The notes: generated by a model not told the origin, from the letters alone. Counted from the stretch's first letter, positions 24,116-33,233 are shown. The stretch is DNA of 50,392 nt from WRDF01 sp031552235 (GCA_031552235.1 JAVBMR010000015.1:1-50392), one strand, 5' to 3'. Numbers and translations are program-made.

Positions 24116-25401
24116 GAAAACTCAACCTCATAACCCTCGGGTGCGCCAAGAACGTGGTCGATTCGGAACGCATACTCGCCCAACTGGCCGCCGCCGGATG
24201 GGAGGTCGTGCATGACGGCGACGCGCTCGACGCCGAAGTGGTGGTCATCAACACCTGTGGCTTTATCGGCGACGCCAAGGAGGAGTCGATCAACATGATC
24301 CTCGAATGTGCGGCTGCACGCGAAAGGGGCGACATAGAAAAGCTGTACGTGATCGGTTGCCTGAGCGAGCGCTACCGCGACGAGTTGCGTGCCGAGATAC
24401 CGGAAGTCGACGAATTTTTCGGTGTAAGGGACATAACCGAGGTCGTGAGGGAACTCGTCGGCGAGTGGCGCGGCGAAATCAATACCCAACGAGTACTGTC
24501 CACCCCGGCGCATTACGCCTACTTGAAAATTTCCGAAGGCTGCAACTGGGGGTGCGGCTACTGCGCCATCCCGCTCATCAGAGGGCGCCACGTTTCGGTG
24601 CCGATGGAAGAATTGCTGGAAGAGGCACACGTATTGGCCGCCAAAGGCGTCAAAGAACTTATTGTCATCGCGCAGGACACTACCTACTACGGCATGGACC
24701 TTTACGGCGAACGCAGGCTGGCGGAGCTTTTGAAGCGGCTTTGCACCGTGGACAGCATCGAGTGGATACGCCTGCACTACGCCTACCCCACCGCTTTCCC
24801 GCAGGACGTGATCGACGTCATGGCCGCCGAGCCGAAGATTTGCAAATACCTCGACATACCGTTCCAGCACATATCCGACAGCCAGCTGCGCTCCATGCGC
24901 CGCGGCATCGACAAACAAAAGACCTACGAGCTGATCGAACGCCTGCGCTCATCGATCCCCGACATCGCCATCCGCACGACGCTCCTCGTGGGTTACCCCG
25001 GCGAAACGGAGCAGGACTTCGCCGAACTGCTCGACTTCGTGCGCGGGGTGCGGTTCGAGCGTCTGGGCGTTTTCCCATATTCCGAGGAAGAGGGAACATA
25101 CTCCGCCACACAACTCAAGGACGACGTCCCGGCGGAAGTGAAAGAAGCCCGTGTGGACGCCATTATGGCCATCCAGGGCAACATCTCGCTCGACGGCAAC
25201 GTTAATAGGGTGGGCCGCACCGAACGGGTTATCATCGATTCGAAAGAGGGCGAATATTTCATCGGACGCACCCAGTACGACTCGCCGGAAGTCGATCAGG
25301 AGATACTGATAAAGACGGCCAAACGGCTGAAACCCGGCGACTTCGTGAACGTGAGGATAACGGCGGCGGAGCAGTACGACCTCTACGCCGAATTGATATA
25401 A
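24112..25401 (+). CDS. rimO: Ribosomal protein uS12 methylthiotransferase
   Basis: Encodes 429 aa. The N-terminal MTTase domain holds the auxiliary [4Fe-4S] ligands Cys11 (LGCAKN), Cys49 (NTCGF) and Cys83 (GCLSERY). The radical-SAM motif CNWGCGYC gives Cys144, Cys148 and Cys151. A TRAM domain ends the protein (~365-429). It adds a methylthio group to an aspartate of ribosomal protein S12. SEGCNWGCGYCAIPLIRG is the Bacteroidetes variant of the RimO motif. The start overlaps the DUF4919 stop by 4 bases. Confidence 0.96.
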   Translation: MRKLNLITLGCAKNVVDSERILAQLAAAGWEVVHDGDALDAEVVVINTCGFIGDAKEESINMILECAAARERGDIEKLYVIGCLSERYRDELRAEIPEVDEFFGVRDITEVVRELVGEWRGEINTQRVLSTPAHYAYLKISEGCNWGCGYCAIPLIRGRHVSVPMEELLEEAHVLAAKGVKELIVIAQDTTYYGMDLYGERRLAELLKRLCTVDSIEWIRLHYAYPTAFPQDVIDVMAAEPKICKYLDIPFQHISDSQLRSMRRGIDKQKTYELIERLRSSIPDIAIRTTLLVGYPGETEQDFAELLDFVRGVRFERLGVFPYSEEEGTYSATQLKDDVPAEVKEARVDAIMAIQGNISLDGNVNRVGRTERVIIDSKEGEYFIGRTQYDSPEVDQEILIKTAKRLKPGDFVNVRITAAEQYDLYAELI

Positions 25402-25423
25402 GAAAGACAAAAGGCGCCGCCGG

Positions 25424-25455
25424 TTTGGGAATACAAACTTTTTTACATAACTTTG
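25424..25455 (+). promoter_or_regulatory. Promoter of the zapA block
   Basis: TTTG at 25424-25427, 20 bases, TAACTTTG at 25448-25455, ~48 bases before the coiled-coil gene. Confidence 0.8.
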
Positions 25456-25502
25456 GTGTGTAATTTGCAGGAATATTAAACGAGTAGAACAAGATACGAA
25501 AA

Positions 25503-25796
25503 ATGCCTGAGTCACCTGTTTTAAAGTCTGTGAAGGAGAAAGTCGGACAACTTATCGCCGACAACCGCAAACTGCGGGAGGATCTCCGTAAGGCTACGGA
25601 GCAGAGGGATAGACTGAAAGTCGGCAACAGGGAACTTGAGGCAGAAATAGCCCGTTTGGAGAAAAGGATAGCGGTTTTGGAACTGAAGGAGGGGATGACC
25701 GGTACGGGCGATAACAAATTGGCGAGGGCGCGCGTCAACCGTCTTATGCGGGAGGTGGACAAATGCATCGCACTTTTAAACCGCGACCAGGCTTAA
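25503..25796 (+). CDS. Coiled-coil protein, ZapB-like, upstream of zapA
   Basis: Encodes 97 aa. Residues 5-65 are a nearly continuous coiled coil (VKEKVGQLIADNRKLREDLRKA...RELEAEIARLEKRIAVLEL), then a short linker and a C-terminal helix (LARARVNRLMREVDKCIALLN). Small coiled-coil genes beside zapA are common in Bacteroidetes, and the architecture recalls ZapB, the ZapA partner at the division ring. The link to ZapB rests on context and coiled coil, not on sequence identity. It lies 130 bases before zapA. Confidence 0.7.
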   Translation: MPESPVLKSVKEKVGQLIADNRKLREDLRKATEQRDRLKVGNRELEAEIARLEKRIAVLELKEGMTGTGDNKLARARVNRLMREVDKCIALLNRDQA

Positions 25797-25926
25797 AAGG
25801 GTTTGGGAAAGACGGGACGAGGCGCCGGAACGAGGCGACACCGTCGGGAAAGATGGCTTCAGGGCAAGGTTTAGAAGGACTGATTCATAACAATTTTTCA
25901 TAATTAAAAAGGGAAAGCGGACTGCC

Positions 25927-26217
25927 GTGGATTCGAAACTCAACATAAGGCTCAACATCGCCGGCAAGAGCTATCCCCTCAGCATCGAGAGGGAGAAAGA
26001 GGAGAAGTACCGCCGCGCGGAGAAAGAGATAAACGACCTGGTAACCAAGTTCCGCGGCCGTTTCCGTGCCGAAAGCGAGGATTATCTCGCGATGGCCGCC
26101 CTGCAGATATCGCTGGCTAACGTGGAACTCGAAATGAGCCGCAGCCTTGGAGACGATATCGACGCGCTGGTGGACATCGACAGGGAGTTGGACGAATACC
26201 TCTCGTCGCTCAAATAA
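25927..26217 (+). CDS. zapA: Cell division protein ZapA
   Basis: Encodes 96 aa from a GTG start at 25927; no ATG gives a complete protein. The N-terminal beta-hairpin LNIRLNIAGKSYPLSIEREKEEKYRRAEKEIND is the ZapA signature. A coiled coil follows (DYLAMAALQISLANVELEMSRS). ZapA binds and bundles FtsZ filaments at the division site. The non-ATG start may keep expression low. A 6S-like RNA follows, the same neighbourhood as zapA-ssrS in proteobacteria. Confidence 0.9.
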   Translation: MDSKLNIRLNIAGKSYPLSIEREKEEKYRRAEKEINDLVTKFRGRFRAESEDYLAMAALQISLANVELEMSRSLGDDIDALVDIDRELDEYLSSLK

Positions 26218-26347
26218 CACAGCTACGGGTCGATGGCGACCCGGACAAAGGCCAAAACAAGGGACGCATGACGGAAACAGGTTGCAAAACCGCCCGCGCA
26301 CCAGCCGACAAAAACGCAGTACAGGTTCTTTACACATACCGGAATTA

Positions 26348-26556
26348 CACCCGCATAGATTCCTTTAGATTTTGCGAAACTAACATTATTACAATTGGAG
26401 CTGAACTTGGCTTCTCAAAAACAGGCCTTAACCCCGCAAGGGGTGCATCCTCTGCCTTGCACGATGCCGTTGGACGTTTGCGAACTGCCGGAGGCTCCAC
26501 ACATGACGTTCTGGAGATTCGTCAAACAACAGGGAATATCTATGCGGGCTTTTTTA
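26348..26556 (+). ncRNA. ssrS: 6S-like regulatory RNA (6S-Flavo type candidate)
   Basis: The ~210-base interval has no credible gene. CCCGCATAGAT (26350-26360) pairs perfectly over 11 bp with ATCTATGCGGG (26538-26548), which is followed by TTTTTTATTTT, giving a long closing stem that doubles as terminator. Inside, TTTGCGAA (26371-26378) faces TTCGTCAAA near 26518-26526, GGAGC faces GCTCC, and ACCCCGCAAGGGGT and GTGCATCC...TTGCAC form apical hairpins. This long rod closed at both ends is the architecture of 6S RNA, which binds RNA polymerase holoenzyme. Position between zapA and rny supports it. No two-box promoter was identified. Confidence 0.72.
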
Positions 26557-26617
26557 TTTTCAGACATGAACACAGTTAACCTAATATATTTTTAATCAAA
26601 CACCTTAACAATCAATC

Positions 26618-28171
26618 ATGAATATAGTATTTATCATACTGGCTGTAGTCATCGGGGCCGCAGTGGGCATCGGGGTCTACATCCTCATCGCCAAAGCCGC
26701 AGGCGCCAAGTCTACCGAAAACCGCAAAAACTCGATCCTGAAAGAAGCTGAAACGGAAGGAGAAATGATCAAGAAGGAAAAAATCCTTCAGGCAAAAGAG
26801 AAGTTCATCCAACTCAAAAGCGAACACGACAGGCAGGTGAACGAACGCAACCAGAAACTCAACCAACGCGAGCAGGGTATCAAACAGATAGAGAGCAACC
26901 TGCAGCAGAAACAGAACGAACTCGACCGCAAAACAGGCGAAGTGGACAAGGTGAAGGAGCAGATGGAAGCCCACACCGCCAACCTCGACCGCAAACGCGA
27001 AGAACTCGACAAAAAACTCAAGGACCAGAACGCCCGCCTAGAACAGATAAGCGGCATGAGCTCGGAAGAAGCCAAGAACATCCTCATCGAGAACATGAAA
27101 GAGGAAGCCAAGGCCGACGCGGCGAGCTATATCAACGAAACCATCGAAGAAGCCAAACTCTCGGCCAACAAAGAGGCTAAGAAGATCGTGGTGCAGAGCA
27201 TCCAGAGGGTGGCCACAGAAACGGCCATCGAGAATTCGGTAACGGTGTTCAACATCGAGAACGACGAGGTCAAGGGCCGCATCATCGGCCGCGAGGGGCG
27301 TAACATCCGCGCACTCGAAGCCGCCACCGGCGTTGAAATCATCGTGGACGACACCCCCGAAGCGATCATCCTCTCGGGCTTCGACCCTGTCCGCAGGGAG
27401 ATCGCCCGCCTCGCTCTCCACCAGTTGGTGACCGACGGCCGCATACACCCGGCACGTATCGAGGAAGTCGTGGCCAAAGTGCAGAAACAGATCGAAGAAG
27501 AGATAGTGGAGGTCGGCAAGCGCACGACCATCGACCTCGGCATCCACGGCCTGCACCCGGAACTCATCCGCCTTATAGGCAAGATGAAATACCGCTCGTC
27601 ATACGGTCAGAACCTCCTTCAGCACTCGCGCGAAACAGCAAACCTTTGCGGCACGATGGCTGCCGAGCTGGGACTCAACCCCAAGACGGCAAGGCGTGCA
27701 GGGCTTCTGCACGACATAGGCAAAGTGCCCGACGACCAGCCGGAACTGCCGCACGCAATTATCGGTATGCAGCTGGCCGAAAAATACAAGGAGAAACCGG
27801 AAGTTGTGAACGCAATCGGCGCCCACCACGACGAGATGGAGATGACATCGCTCATCGCGCCCATCGTTCAGGTTTGCGACGCGATCTCGGGCGCACGCCC
27901 CGGCGCACGCCGCGAAGTGGTCGAGTCCTACATCAAGCGCCTCAAGGAGATGGAAGATATCGCGCTCGCATACGACGGCGTTATGAAAACCTACGCCATC
28001 CAGGCCGGCCGCGAACTCCGCGTGATCGTTGGCAGCGAGAAACTCTCAGACCAGGAAGCTGACCAGCTTTCGCACGACATCGCCAAAAAGATCCAGGACG
28101 AGATGACATATCCAGGCCAGGTGAAGATCACGGTGATCCGCGAAACCCGCTCGGTGTCTTACGCTAAATAA
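26618..28171 (+). CDS. rny: Ribonuclease Y
   Basis: Encodes 517 aa: N-terminal membrane helix (residues 3-24), a long coiled coil (~30-190), a KH domain with the GxxG loop (IIGREGRNIRALEAATGVEIIVDD), and an HD domain with GLLHDIGKVPD and IGAHHDE. This membrane-bound endoribonuclease starts mRNA decay. Order and length match the family. The last six codons lie inside a 53-base unit duplicated just downstream. Confidence 0.97.
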   Translation: MNIVFIILAVVIGAAVGIGVYILIAKAAGAKSTENRKNSILKEAETEGEMIKKEKILQAKEKFIQLKSEHDRQVNERNQKLNQREQGIKQIESNLQQKQNELDRKTGEVDKVKEQMEAHTANLDRKREELDKKLKDQNARLEQISGMSSEEAKNILIENMKEEAKADAASYINETIEEAKLSANKEAKKIVVQSIQRVATETAIENSVTVFNIENDEVKGRIIGREGRNIRALEAATGVEIIVDDTPEAIILSGFDPVRREIARLALHQLVTDGRIHPARIEEVVAKVQKQIEEEIVEVGKRTTIDLGIHGLHPELIRLIGKMKYRSSYGQNLLQHSRETANLCGTMAAELGLNPKTARRAGLLHDIGKVPDDQPELPHAIIGMQLAEKYKEKPEVVNAIGAHHDEMEMTSLIAPIVQVCDAISGARPGARREVVESYIKRLKEMEDIALAYDGVMKTYAIQAGRELRVIVGSEKLSDQEADQLSHDIAKKIQDEMTYPGQVKITVIRETRSVSYAK

Positions 28172-28307
28172 GAGACAGGAAGGTTAATCGACCGAGCGCC
28201 GACCATCAGCCGCAGGCTGGCGGAGGCATCCCGCGAGAGAGATAAACCCATTCCGTGTCTTACGCTAAATAAGAAACAGGAAGGTTAATCGACCGAGCGC
28301 CGACCAT
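28154..28307 (+). repeat. Tandem duplication of the rny 3' end (53-base unit)
   Basis: Bases 28154-28206 and 28255-28307 are identical except one position, with a period of 101 bases. The unit begins in the final codons of rny (GTGTCTTACGCTAAATAA) and continues into the intergenic DNA (GGTTAATCGACCGAGCGCC). Confidence 0.92.
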
Positions 28308-28315
28308 TTCTGCTA

Positions 28316-28357
28316 AACAAAAAGAGAGGCGCCGCATGGTGCCTCTCTTTTTGTTTA
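28316..28357. terminator. Bidirectional terminator between rny and polA
   Basis: AAACAAAAAGAGAGGC and GCCTCTCTTTTTGTTT form a long stem with CGCC/GGTG at its tip. A and T runs on both sides suit the convergent genes. Confidence 0.9.
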
Positions 28358-28391
28358 AGTAACTTCCTACACCCTCAAGTGGAGCGCCTCT

Positions 28392-31300
28392 CTAATGCGC
28401 TTCGATCCAGTTCGTTCCGATGCCGTAGTCGACCGTGAGGGGAATGGCGAGTTTGGCGGCGCCCTCCATGGCTTTGACCACAATGTCGGCAACCTGCTCC
28501 TGCTCGGGCTTGTACATATCCACCACGAGTTCGTCATGCACCTGAAGGATAACGCGAGAACGCAGGCCGCGTTTCGCGAATTCGGCGTGGACGGCGATCA
28601 TCGCCAGCTTCATGATATCGGCTGCGCTGCCCTGTATCGGGGCGTTTATGGCGTTGCGTTCGGCGAGCCCGCGAACGTTGACGTTGGCCGAGCGGATGTC
28701 GGGCAGGAAACGCTTGCGCCCGAACAACGTAGTCACGTAACCCTCCTCACGGGCTTGGGCTATTACACGCTCCATGTAGTCTTTGACGCCCGGATATGAT
28801 CTGAAGTATCCCGTAATGATCTCGGCGGCCTCGGTGCGCGGGATGTTGAGGCGTTGGCTCAAGCCGAACGCCGATATCCCGTATATGATCCCGAAGTTGG
28901 CCGTCTTCGCCCTGCGTCGCTGCTCCTGCGTCACTTCGGGCAGGGGGACACCAAAGAGCAGCGATGCCGTTGCCGCGTGTATGTCCTCGCCGGCACGGAA
29001 AGCGTCCAGCAGATTTTCGTCACCGCTCAGGTGCGCCATAAGGCGGAGTTCGACCTGCGAATAGTCGGCCGAAAAGAGCAAGTGGTCGTCGTCCGCCGGC
29101 ACGAAGGCCTTGCGTATCTCCCGGCCTTGCTCGTCGCGGATGGGTATATTCTGCAGGTTGGGGTTTGACGAACTGAGCCGTCCGGTCGAGGTAACAGCCT
29201 GATTATAGGACGTATGAACCCGTCCTGTTTTCGGATTGACAAGCTGCGGCAAGGCCTCGATGTATGTCGAAAGCAACTTTTTTATCCCCCTGTATTCGAG
29301 TATCAGGTTTATGACCGGGTTCTTGCCGGCAAGCGATTGCAGGTACTCCTCGTCGGTGCGGTATTGCTTCGTTTTGGTCGTCTTGGGCTTTGGGTCGATC
29401 TTCATTTTCCCGAACAGCACCTCGCCCAACTGGCGTGCGGAGTTGACGTTCAGCGAGGGTTCGCCCGCCGCCTTGCGTATCTCGTCTTCAAGCCCGGCAA
29501 GTTTCCCGGAAAGTTCCCGACCGGAGTCCGTCAGTATCTTCGTGTCGACCCTCACACCGTCCATCTCCATGTCGGCCAGCACGGCGATCATGGGCTCTTC
29601 AATCTCGCGGTAAAGTTTTTCGAGAGACTGCCCCACGACCTGCGGCCAAAGGACATTTTTGAGCCTGAGCGTCACGTCGGCGTCTTCGGCGGCGTACTCA
29701 GACACCTTGCCGACCGGGACCATGTCCATAGTTATCTGCTTGGCGCCACGGCCGATAAGCGATTCTATCTCAATGGGGCTGTAGCCGAGGTATGTCCGCG
29801 CAAGGTGGTTCATGCCATGGCGCGACTCGGGATCGAGCAGGTAATGCAGCAGCATAGTATCGTACTTGAACCCCAGCGTTTTAACCCCGGCGTTCAGCAG
29901 CACCATCATGTCGAACTTTATGTTCTGGCCTATCTTTTCGATGTTTTCGTTTTCAAAAAGCGGCTTGAGTATCGCGAGGTATTCTTCCTGATTGCTCCTG
30001 TCGAACGGCACGTACCATGCTTCGAACTCCCTGATCGCGAATGACATCCCGACAAGGCGGTCGTTGAAGACGTCGAACCCTGTGGTTTCGGTGTCGAACG
30101 CGAACGAGCCGTTCTTTTCGAGCCTCTCCACCATATCCCGCAACTCACCAGCGGAGCGCACTGTATTATATGTATGCTCGATATCGTTTATATTCGAGTA
30201 TCCGTCGTCGGCAGAAATGTCGGACTGCGGGACAGCGTCCAATTCCTGCACCTGCCGGGGGCTGTCGAACAGCGAACCCTGCCCCTGCATGCCTTTGGCA
30301 ACAGGGCGCGGCGGCGCAAACGCATGAGAGGCAGCGGCAACATCCGGCACGTCAGAAGCATCCGCGGCGGCGCAAACGCCCGAGTTCCTCGGGCCGCCGG
30401 GCGCGTGCAAGTCATTCTCAACACCCGAAGCATCCGCCGCGCCCGGCGCATGGGCGGCGCCTGTCGGCGCCGCCGCATTCGCTGCCTGTTTCGCGGCACT
30501 GCCGCTCGGCGGGTACGGGGCGAATATCCCGCTCTCCATCTCGCGCAGGAACATCGTGAACCCAAGTTCCTGATATATCTCCCGAAGCTCGTCAGGGTGC
30601 GGCGCCTCCACTTCGAGGCGGTCGGGTTCGAAACTTATCGGGGCGTCGATATCTATCGTGGCCAGTTTTTTCGAGAGCAGCAACTGCTCGCTGTTGGCCA
30701 AAATGTTCTCTTTCTGCTTGCCTTTAAGCATGTCTATATTGGCCAGTATGTTCTCGACCGTACCAAACTCGTTCACAAGCTTTATCGCGCTCTTCTCCCC
30801 TATCCCCGGGATGCCAGGGATGTTGTCCGAAGCGTCGCCCCACAGCGCGAGAATGTCTATGATCAACCTGGGATCGTCCACCCCGTAGTACTCCTTTATC
30901 TTGTCCATATCGACTATCTCGATGCCCTCGCCGTCCTTGCGCTGCTTGTATATCTTGGCGCAGGGCGTCACCAACTGCCCGAAATCCTTGTCGGGCGTCA
31001 CCATGAACACTTCGAACCCGGCATCGCAGGCCTTGTGCGAAAGCGTCCCGATTATGTCGTCCGCCTCCCATCCGCATTTTTCGCAGACCGGGATCCTCAT
31101 TGCGTCGAGGATGCGTTTTATGTACGGCACGGCCGCGTGAATATCTTCCGGGGTTTCGGCACGGTTAGCCTTGTAGGCCGGGAACATTTCGTGCCTGAAC
31201 GTGGCGCCTTTTGAATCGAACGCGACACCCAGATAGTGCGGCTGCTCCCGGCGCATCAACTCGCGCAGGAACTTCGTGAACCCGAACATCGGCGAGGTGT

Positions 31301-31394
31301 TTACCCCCTCGGCATTGCGCATGGGGCGGTTCATGAACGCAAAATACATCCTGTATATCAGCGCGTATGCGTCTATGAGGAACAGTTTATTCAT
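28392..31394 (-). CDS. polA: DNA polymerase I
   Basis: Encodes 1000 aa. The 5' nuclease covers ~1-290 (WEADDIIGTL, DKDFGQL). Residues ~295-400 are a low-complexity Ala/Pro/Gly/Ser linker. The 3'-5' proofreading domain (~405-595) is intact: Asp434 and Glu436 (FDTETTG), YAAEDADVTL. The polymerase (~600-1000) has Asp777 (DYSQVELR), RRAKTANFGIIYG with Lys830 and Phe834, and QVHDELV with Asp954. It fills gaps in repair and removes Okazaki primers. Longer than E. coli Pol I (928 aa), mostly through the linker. Starts 10 bases after the ung stop, so ung-polA is an operon. Confidence 0.98.
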   Translation of the reverse strand: MNKLFLIDAYALIYRMYFAFMNRPMRNAEGVNTSPMFGFTKFLRELMRREQPHYLGVAFDSKGATFRHEMFPAYKANRAETPEDIHAAVPYIKRILDAMRIPVCEKCGWEADDIIGTLSHKACDAGFEVFMVTPDKDFGQLVTPCAKIYKQRKDGEGIEIVDMDKIKEYYGVDDPRLIIDILALWGDASDNIPGIPGIGEKSAIKLVNEFGTVENILANIDMLKGKQKENILANSEQLLLSKKLATIDIDAPISFEPDRLEVEAPHPDELREIYQELGFTMFLREMESGIFAPYPPSGSAAKQAANAAAPTGAAHAPGAADASGVENDLHAPGGPRNSGVCAAADASDVPDVAAASHAFAPPRPVAKGMQGQGSLFDSPRQVQELDAVPQSDISADDGYSNINDIEHTYNTVRSAGELRDMVERLEKNGSFAFDTETTGFDVFNDRLVGMSFAIREFEAWYVPFDRSNQEEYLAILKPLFENENIEKIGQNIKFDMMVLLNAGVKTLGFKYDTMLLHYLLDPESRHGMNHLARTYLGYSPIEIESLIGRGAKQITMDMVPVGKVSEYAAEDADVTLRLKNVLWPQVVGQSLEKLYREIEEPMIAVLADMEMDGVRVDTKILTDSGRELSGKLAGLEDEIRKAAGEPSLNVNSARQLGEVLFGKMKIDPKPKTTKTKQYRTDEEYLQSLAGKNPVINLILEYRGIKKLLSTYIEALPQLVNPKTGRVHTSYNQAVTSTGRLSSSNPNLQNIPIRDEQGREIRKAFVPADDDHLLFSADYSQVELRLMAHLSGDENLLDAFRAGEDIHAATASLLFGVPLPEVTQEQRRRAKTANFGIIYGISAFGLSQRLNIPRTEAAEIITGYFRSYPGVKDYMERVIAQAREEGYVTTLFGRKRFLPDIRSANVNVRGLAERNAINAPIQGSAADIMKLAMIAVHAEFAKRGLRSRVILQVHDELVVDMYKPEQEQVADIVVKAMEGAAKLAIPLTVDYGIGTNWIEAH

Positions 31395-31404
31395 ACCTGT
31401 GCGG

Positions 31405-32067
31405 TTACCATTTTATCGGCTCCTTGCCGACTGATTCGAGGTAGGCGTTGGCCTGCGAGAAGTGGCGGCATCCGAAGAACCCCCTATAGGCCGAGAGCGG
31501 CGAAGGATGCACTGTCCTGAGTATGCAGTTGTCCGCCGGATCTACGAACGAGGCCTTTTTCTGTGCATACGAGCCCCATAGCATATAGACAACGTTCTTT
31601 TTGTGTTCGGCTATCGCGCGCACGACCGCGTCTGTAAAGCGTTCCCAACCCATGCCTGCATGCGAAGCAGCCTCGTGCGCCCTCACGGTCAGCACGGCGT
31701 TCAGCAACAACACGCCCTGTTCGGCCCAACGGTCAAGATTACCCGTCGCCGGAACCGGCGTTCCCGTATCCGAATACACCTCCTGAAAGATATTCTGCAA
31801 ACTCGGAGGAAACGGCACACCGTCGCCCACAGAGAAGCAAAGCCCGTTGGCCTGTCCGTCGCCGTGGTATGGATCCTGCCCTATGATGACCACCTTGAGG
31901 TCGTCGAACGGACATTTATCGAACGCGCGGAATATGTTCTTCCCCTGCGGGTAGACCCTCGCGCGCAGGTATTCTTTCTTCACGAAATCCGTGAGGTCGC
32001 CGAAATAGCTCTTACCGAACTCATCGGCCAGCGCTTCCTTCCAGTCGGGGGAGATCTTTACATCCAT
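31405..32067 (-). CDS. ung: Uracil-DNA glycosylase
   Basis: Encodes 220 aa from MDVKISPDWKEALADEF; a longer reading adds a hydrophobic stretch not seen in the family. Motifs: IIGQDPYHGDGQANGLCFSV with catalytic Asp65, and VHPSPLSAYRGF with the second catalytic histidine. It removes uracil from DNA, starting base-excision repair; the following polA can fill the resulting gap. The only upstream signal seen is an imperfect -7-like TATCTTTA. Confidence 0.97.
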   Translation of the reverse strand: MDVKISPDWKEALADEFGKSYFGDLTDFVKKEYLRARVYPQGKNIFRAFDKCPFDDLKVVIIGQDPYHGDGQANGLCFSVGDGVPFPPSLQNIFQEVYSDTGTPVPATGNLDRWAEQGVLLLNAVLTVRAHEAASHAGMGWERFTDAVVRAIAEHKKNVVYMLWGSYAQKKASFVDPADNCILRTVHPSPLSAYRGFFGCRHFSQANAYLESVGKEPIKW

Positions 32068-32480
32068 CTCGAAAAGTTTTACGAGCAATAAAGATAGCGA
32101 AAATTTAAATACAACTGACACGACGAACCGGAAGGTGCCAAAGAAACTTGATTGCATAGGGCAATCGCGGAATCATCCCCTCCGGGCCTGTTGTTGTAGT
32201 TTCTGCTTGCGAAGTAAACGTCTCTGCCCGAGGCCAGCGGAGGATGTGTTTAACCGCAGGCAAAGTGCTTTCCGGCACACGGGTCATTACCATGACAAGG
32301 GATTTGCGGGAACGTCAGTCCGCACCTGAACGTTGGGGCATGAAGCGATCACTACCCTATTTCGGGATCGCCAAAGCGACCCCGACAGCCTGCCGCACCC
32401 CACGCGGCGGGCTGCTTCACTCGCTTTCGCTCGCGCCCGTCGCCGGCGGCAGGTTCTACAAGTAGTATTCTTGTGGAAAA
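32068..32480 (+). repeat. Gene-free stretch with several modules of the dispersed repeat
   Basis: About 410 bases without a gene. 32189-32210 matches the module at 9805-9830. 32265-32339 matches 38012-38088, with the first 32 bases identical except one. It begins with two mini-hairpins, GTGC/GCAC and GTCAT/ATGAC. TCGCCAAAGCGACC at 32368-32381 resembles the end of the 92-base repeat. 32386-32414 holds an AGCCTGCCGC hairpin like that at 10065. Confidence 0.75.
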
Positions 32481-32483
32481 CCA

Positions 32484-32513
32484 TAAAAAACCGGGCCGCG
32501 AAAAGCGGCCCGG
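32484..32513 (-). terminator. Terminator of ribH
   Basis: Minus-strand CCGGGCCGC/GCGGCCCGG stem (9 bp) with a short TTTTC loop, followed by TTTTTTAT. It lies about 40 bases after the ribH stop. Confidence 0.9.
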
Positions 32514-32554
32514 CATATAAATATCACAAAATCAAACGGCTGAGGCAATACCGC

Positions 32555-33082
32555 TTAATTGACGTCGCGCCTGGTCTTTACCTCTCCGGCGGCCGACTCC
32601 ATCTCCTGCTGCATCTTGACCATCTTTATCACGGTCGCTGCGGCTTCGTCGCCTTTGTTACCATGCACGCCGCCCGCGCGGTCGAGCGCCTGCTGCTTGT
32701 TCTCAACCGTCAGAAGGCCGAACGCCACCGGCATATTCCAACTGAGCTGGAGCTGTGTGATGCCCTGCGTAACACCGGAGCAAACATAGTCGAAGTGCGG
32801 GGTATCGCCGCGGATCACGCATCCGAGGGCTATAACCGCATCGACGTCGGTATATTCGGCGAAGAACTGCGCACCGAGCGGCAGTTCGAACGAGCCGGGA
32901 ACGTAATGCACATGTATATTCTGCTCGGGGCATCCCGCTTCGCGCAGCGTCTTCATGGCGCCTGCCAGAAGCGCGCCGGTAATATCGTTGTTCCATTCCG
33001 ACACCACGATCCCGAAGCGCATGCCGGCCGCCGAAGGAACCGGAGTATCGAATACCGAAAGGTTTTTATTCTTAGTCGCCAT
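32555..33082 (-). CDS. ribH: 6,7-Dimethyl-8-ribityllumazine synthase
   Basis: Encodes 175 aa. Lumazine-synthase motifs are present: GIVVSEWNNDITGALLAGA, VPGSFELPLGAQ, ALGCVIRGDTPHFDYVCSGV (catalytic His in TPHFDYV) and PVAFGLLTVENKQQALDRAGG. It joins ribityl-uracil and dihydroxybutanone phosphate to make the riboflavin precursor, in the cytoplasm, usually as an icosahedral shell. Slightly longer than typical (~155) through N- and C-terminal tails. It follows the TPR protein gene by ~150 bases on the same strand. Confidence 0.96.
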   Translation of the reverse strand: MATKNKNLSVFDTPVPSAAGMRFGIVVSEWNNDITGALLAGAMKTLREAGCPEQNIHVHYVPGSFELPLGAQFFAEYTDVDAVIALGCVIRGDTPHFDYVCSGVTQGITQLQLSWNMPVAFGLLTVENKQQALDRAGGVHGNKGDEAAATVIKMVKMQQEMESAAGEVKTRRDVN

Positions 33083-33233
33083 AATCTTTAGAAATATGAG
33101 CCGTTCTATCCGGCCGTAAAGTTATATTCGTCTCAAAAACAAGGGTTGCCCGTGCTTTCCGGCCGGCAACCCTGTTATGATTTCAATCCGTCCGAGGCCA
33201 ACCTGTCGGCACCGGCACATCGCGGCCGTTTTG

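Noticed and set aside
26395..26595. 66-codon frame between zapA and rny
   Set aside because: It lies within the helices of the 6S-like RNA, and the peptide lacks any recognisable signal or domain.
30174..31214. 346-codon plus-strand frame opposite polA
   Set aside because: Antisense of a fully recognisable polymerase; codon-pattern artefact.
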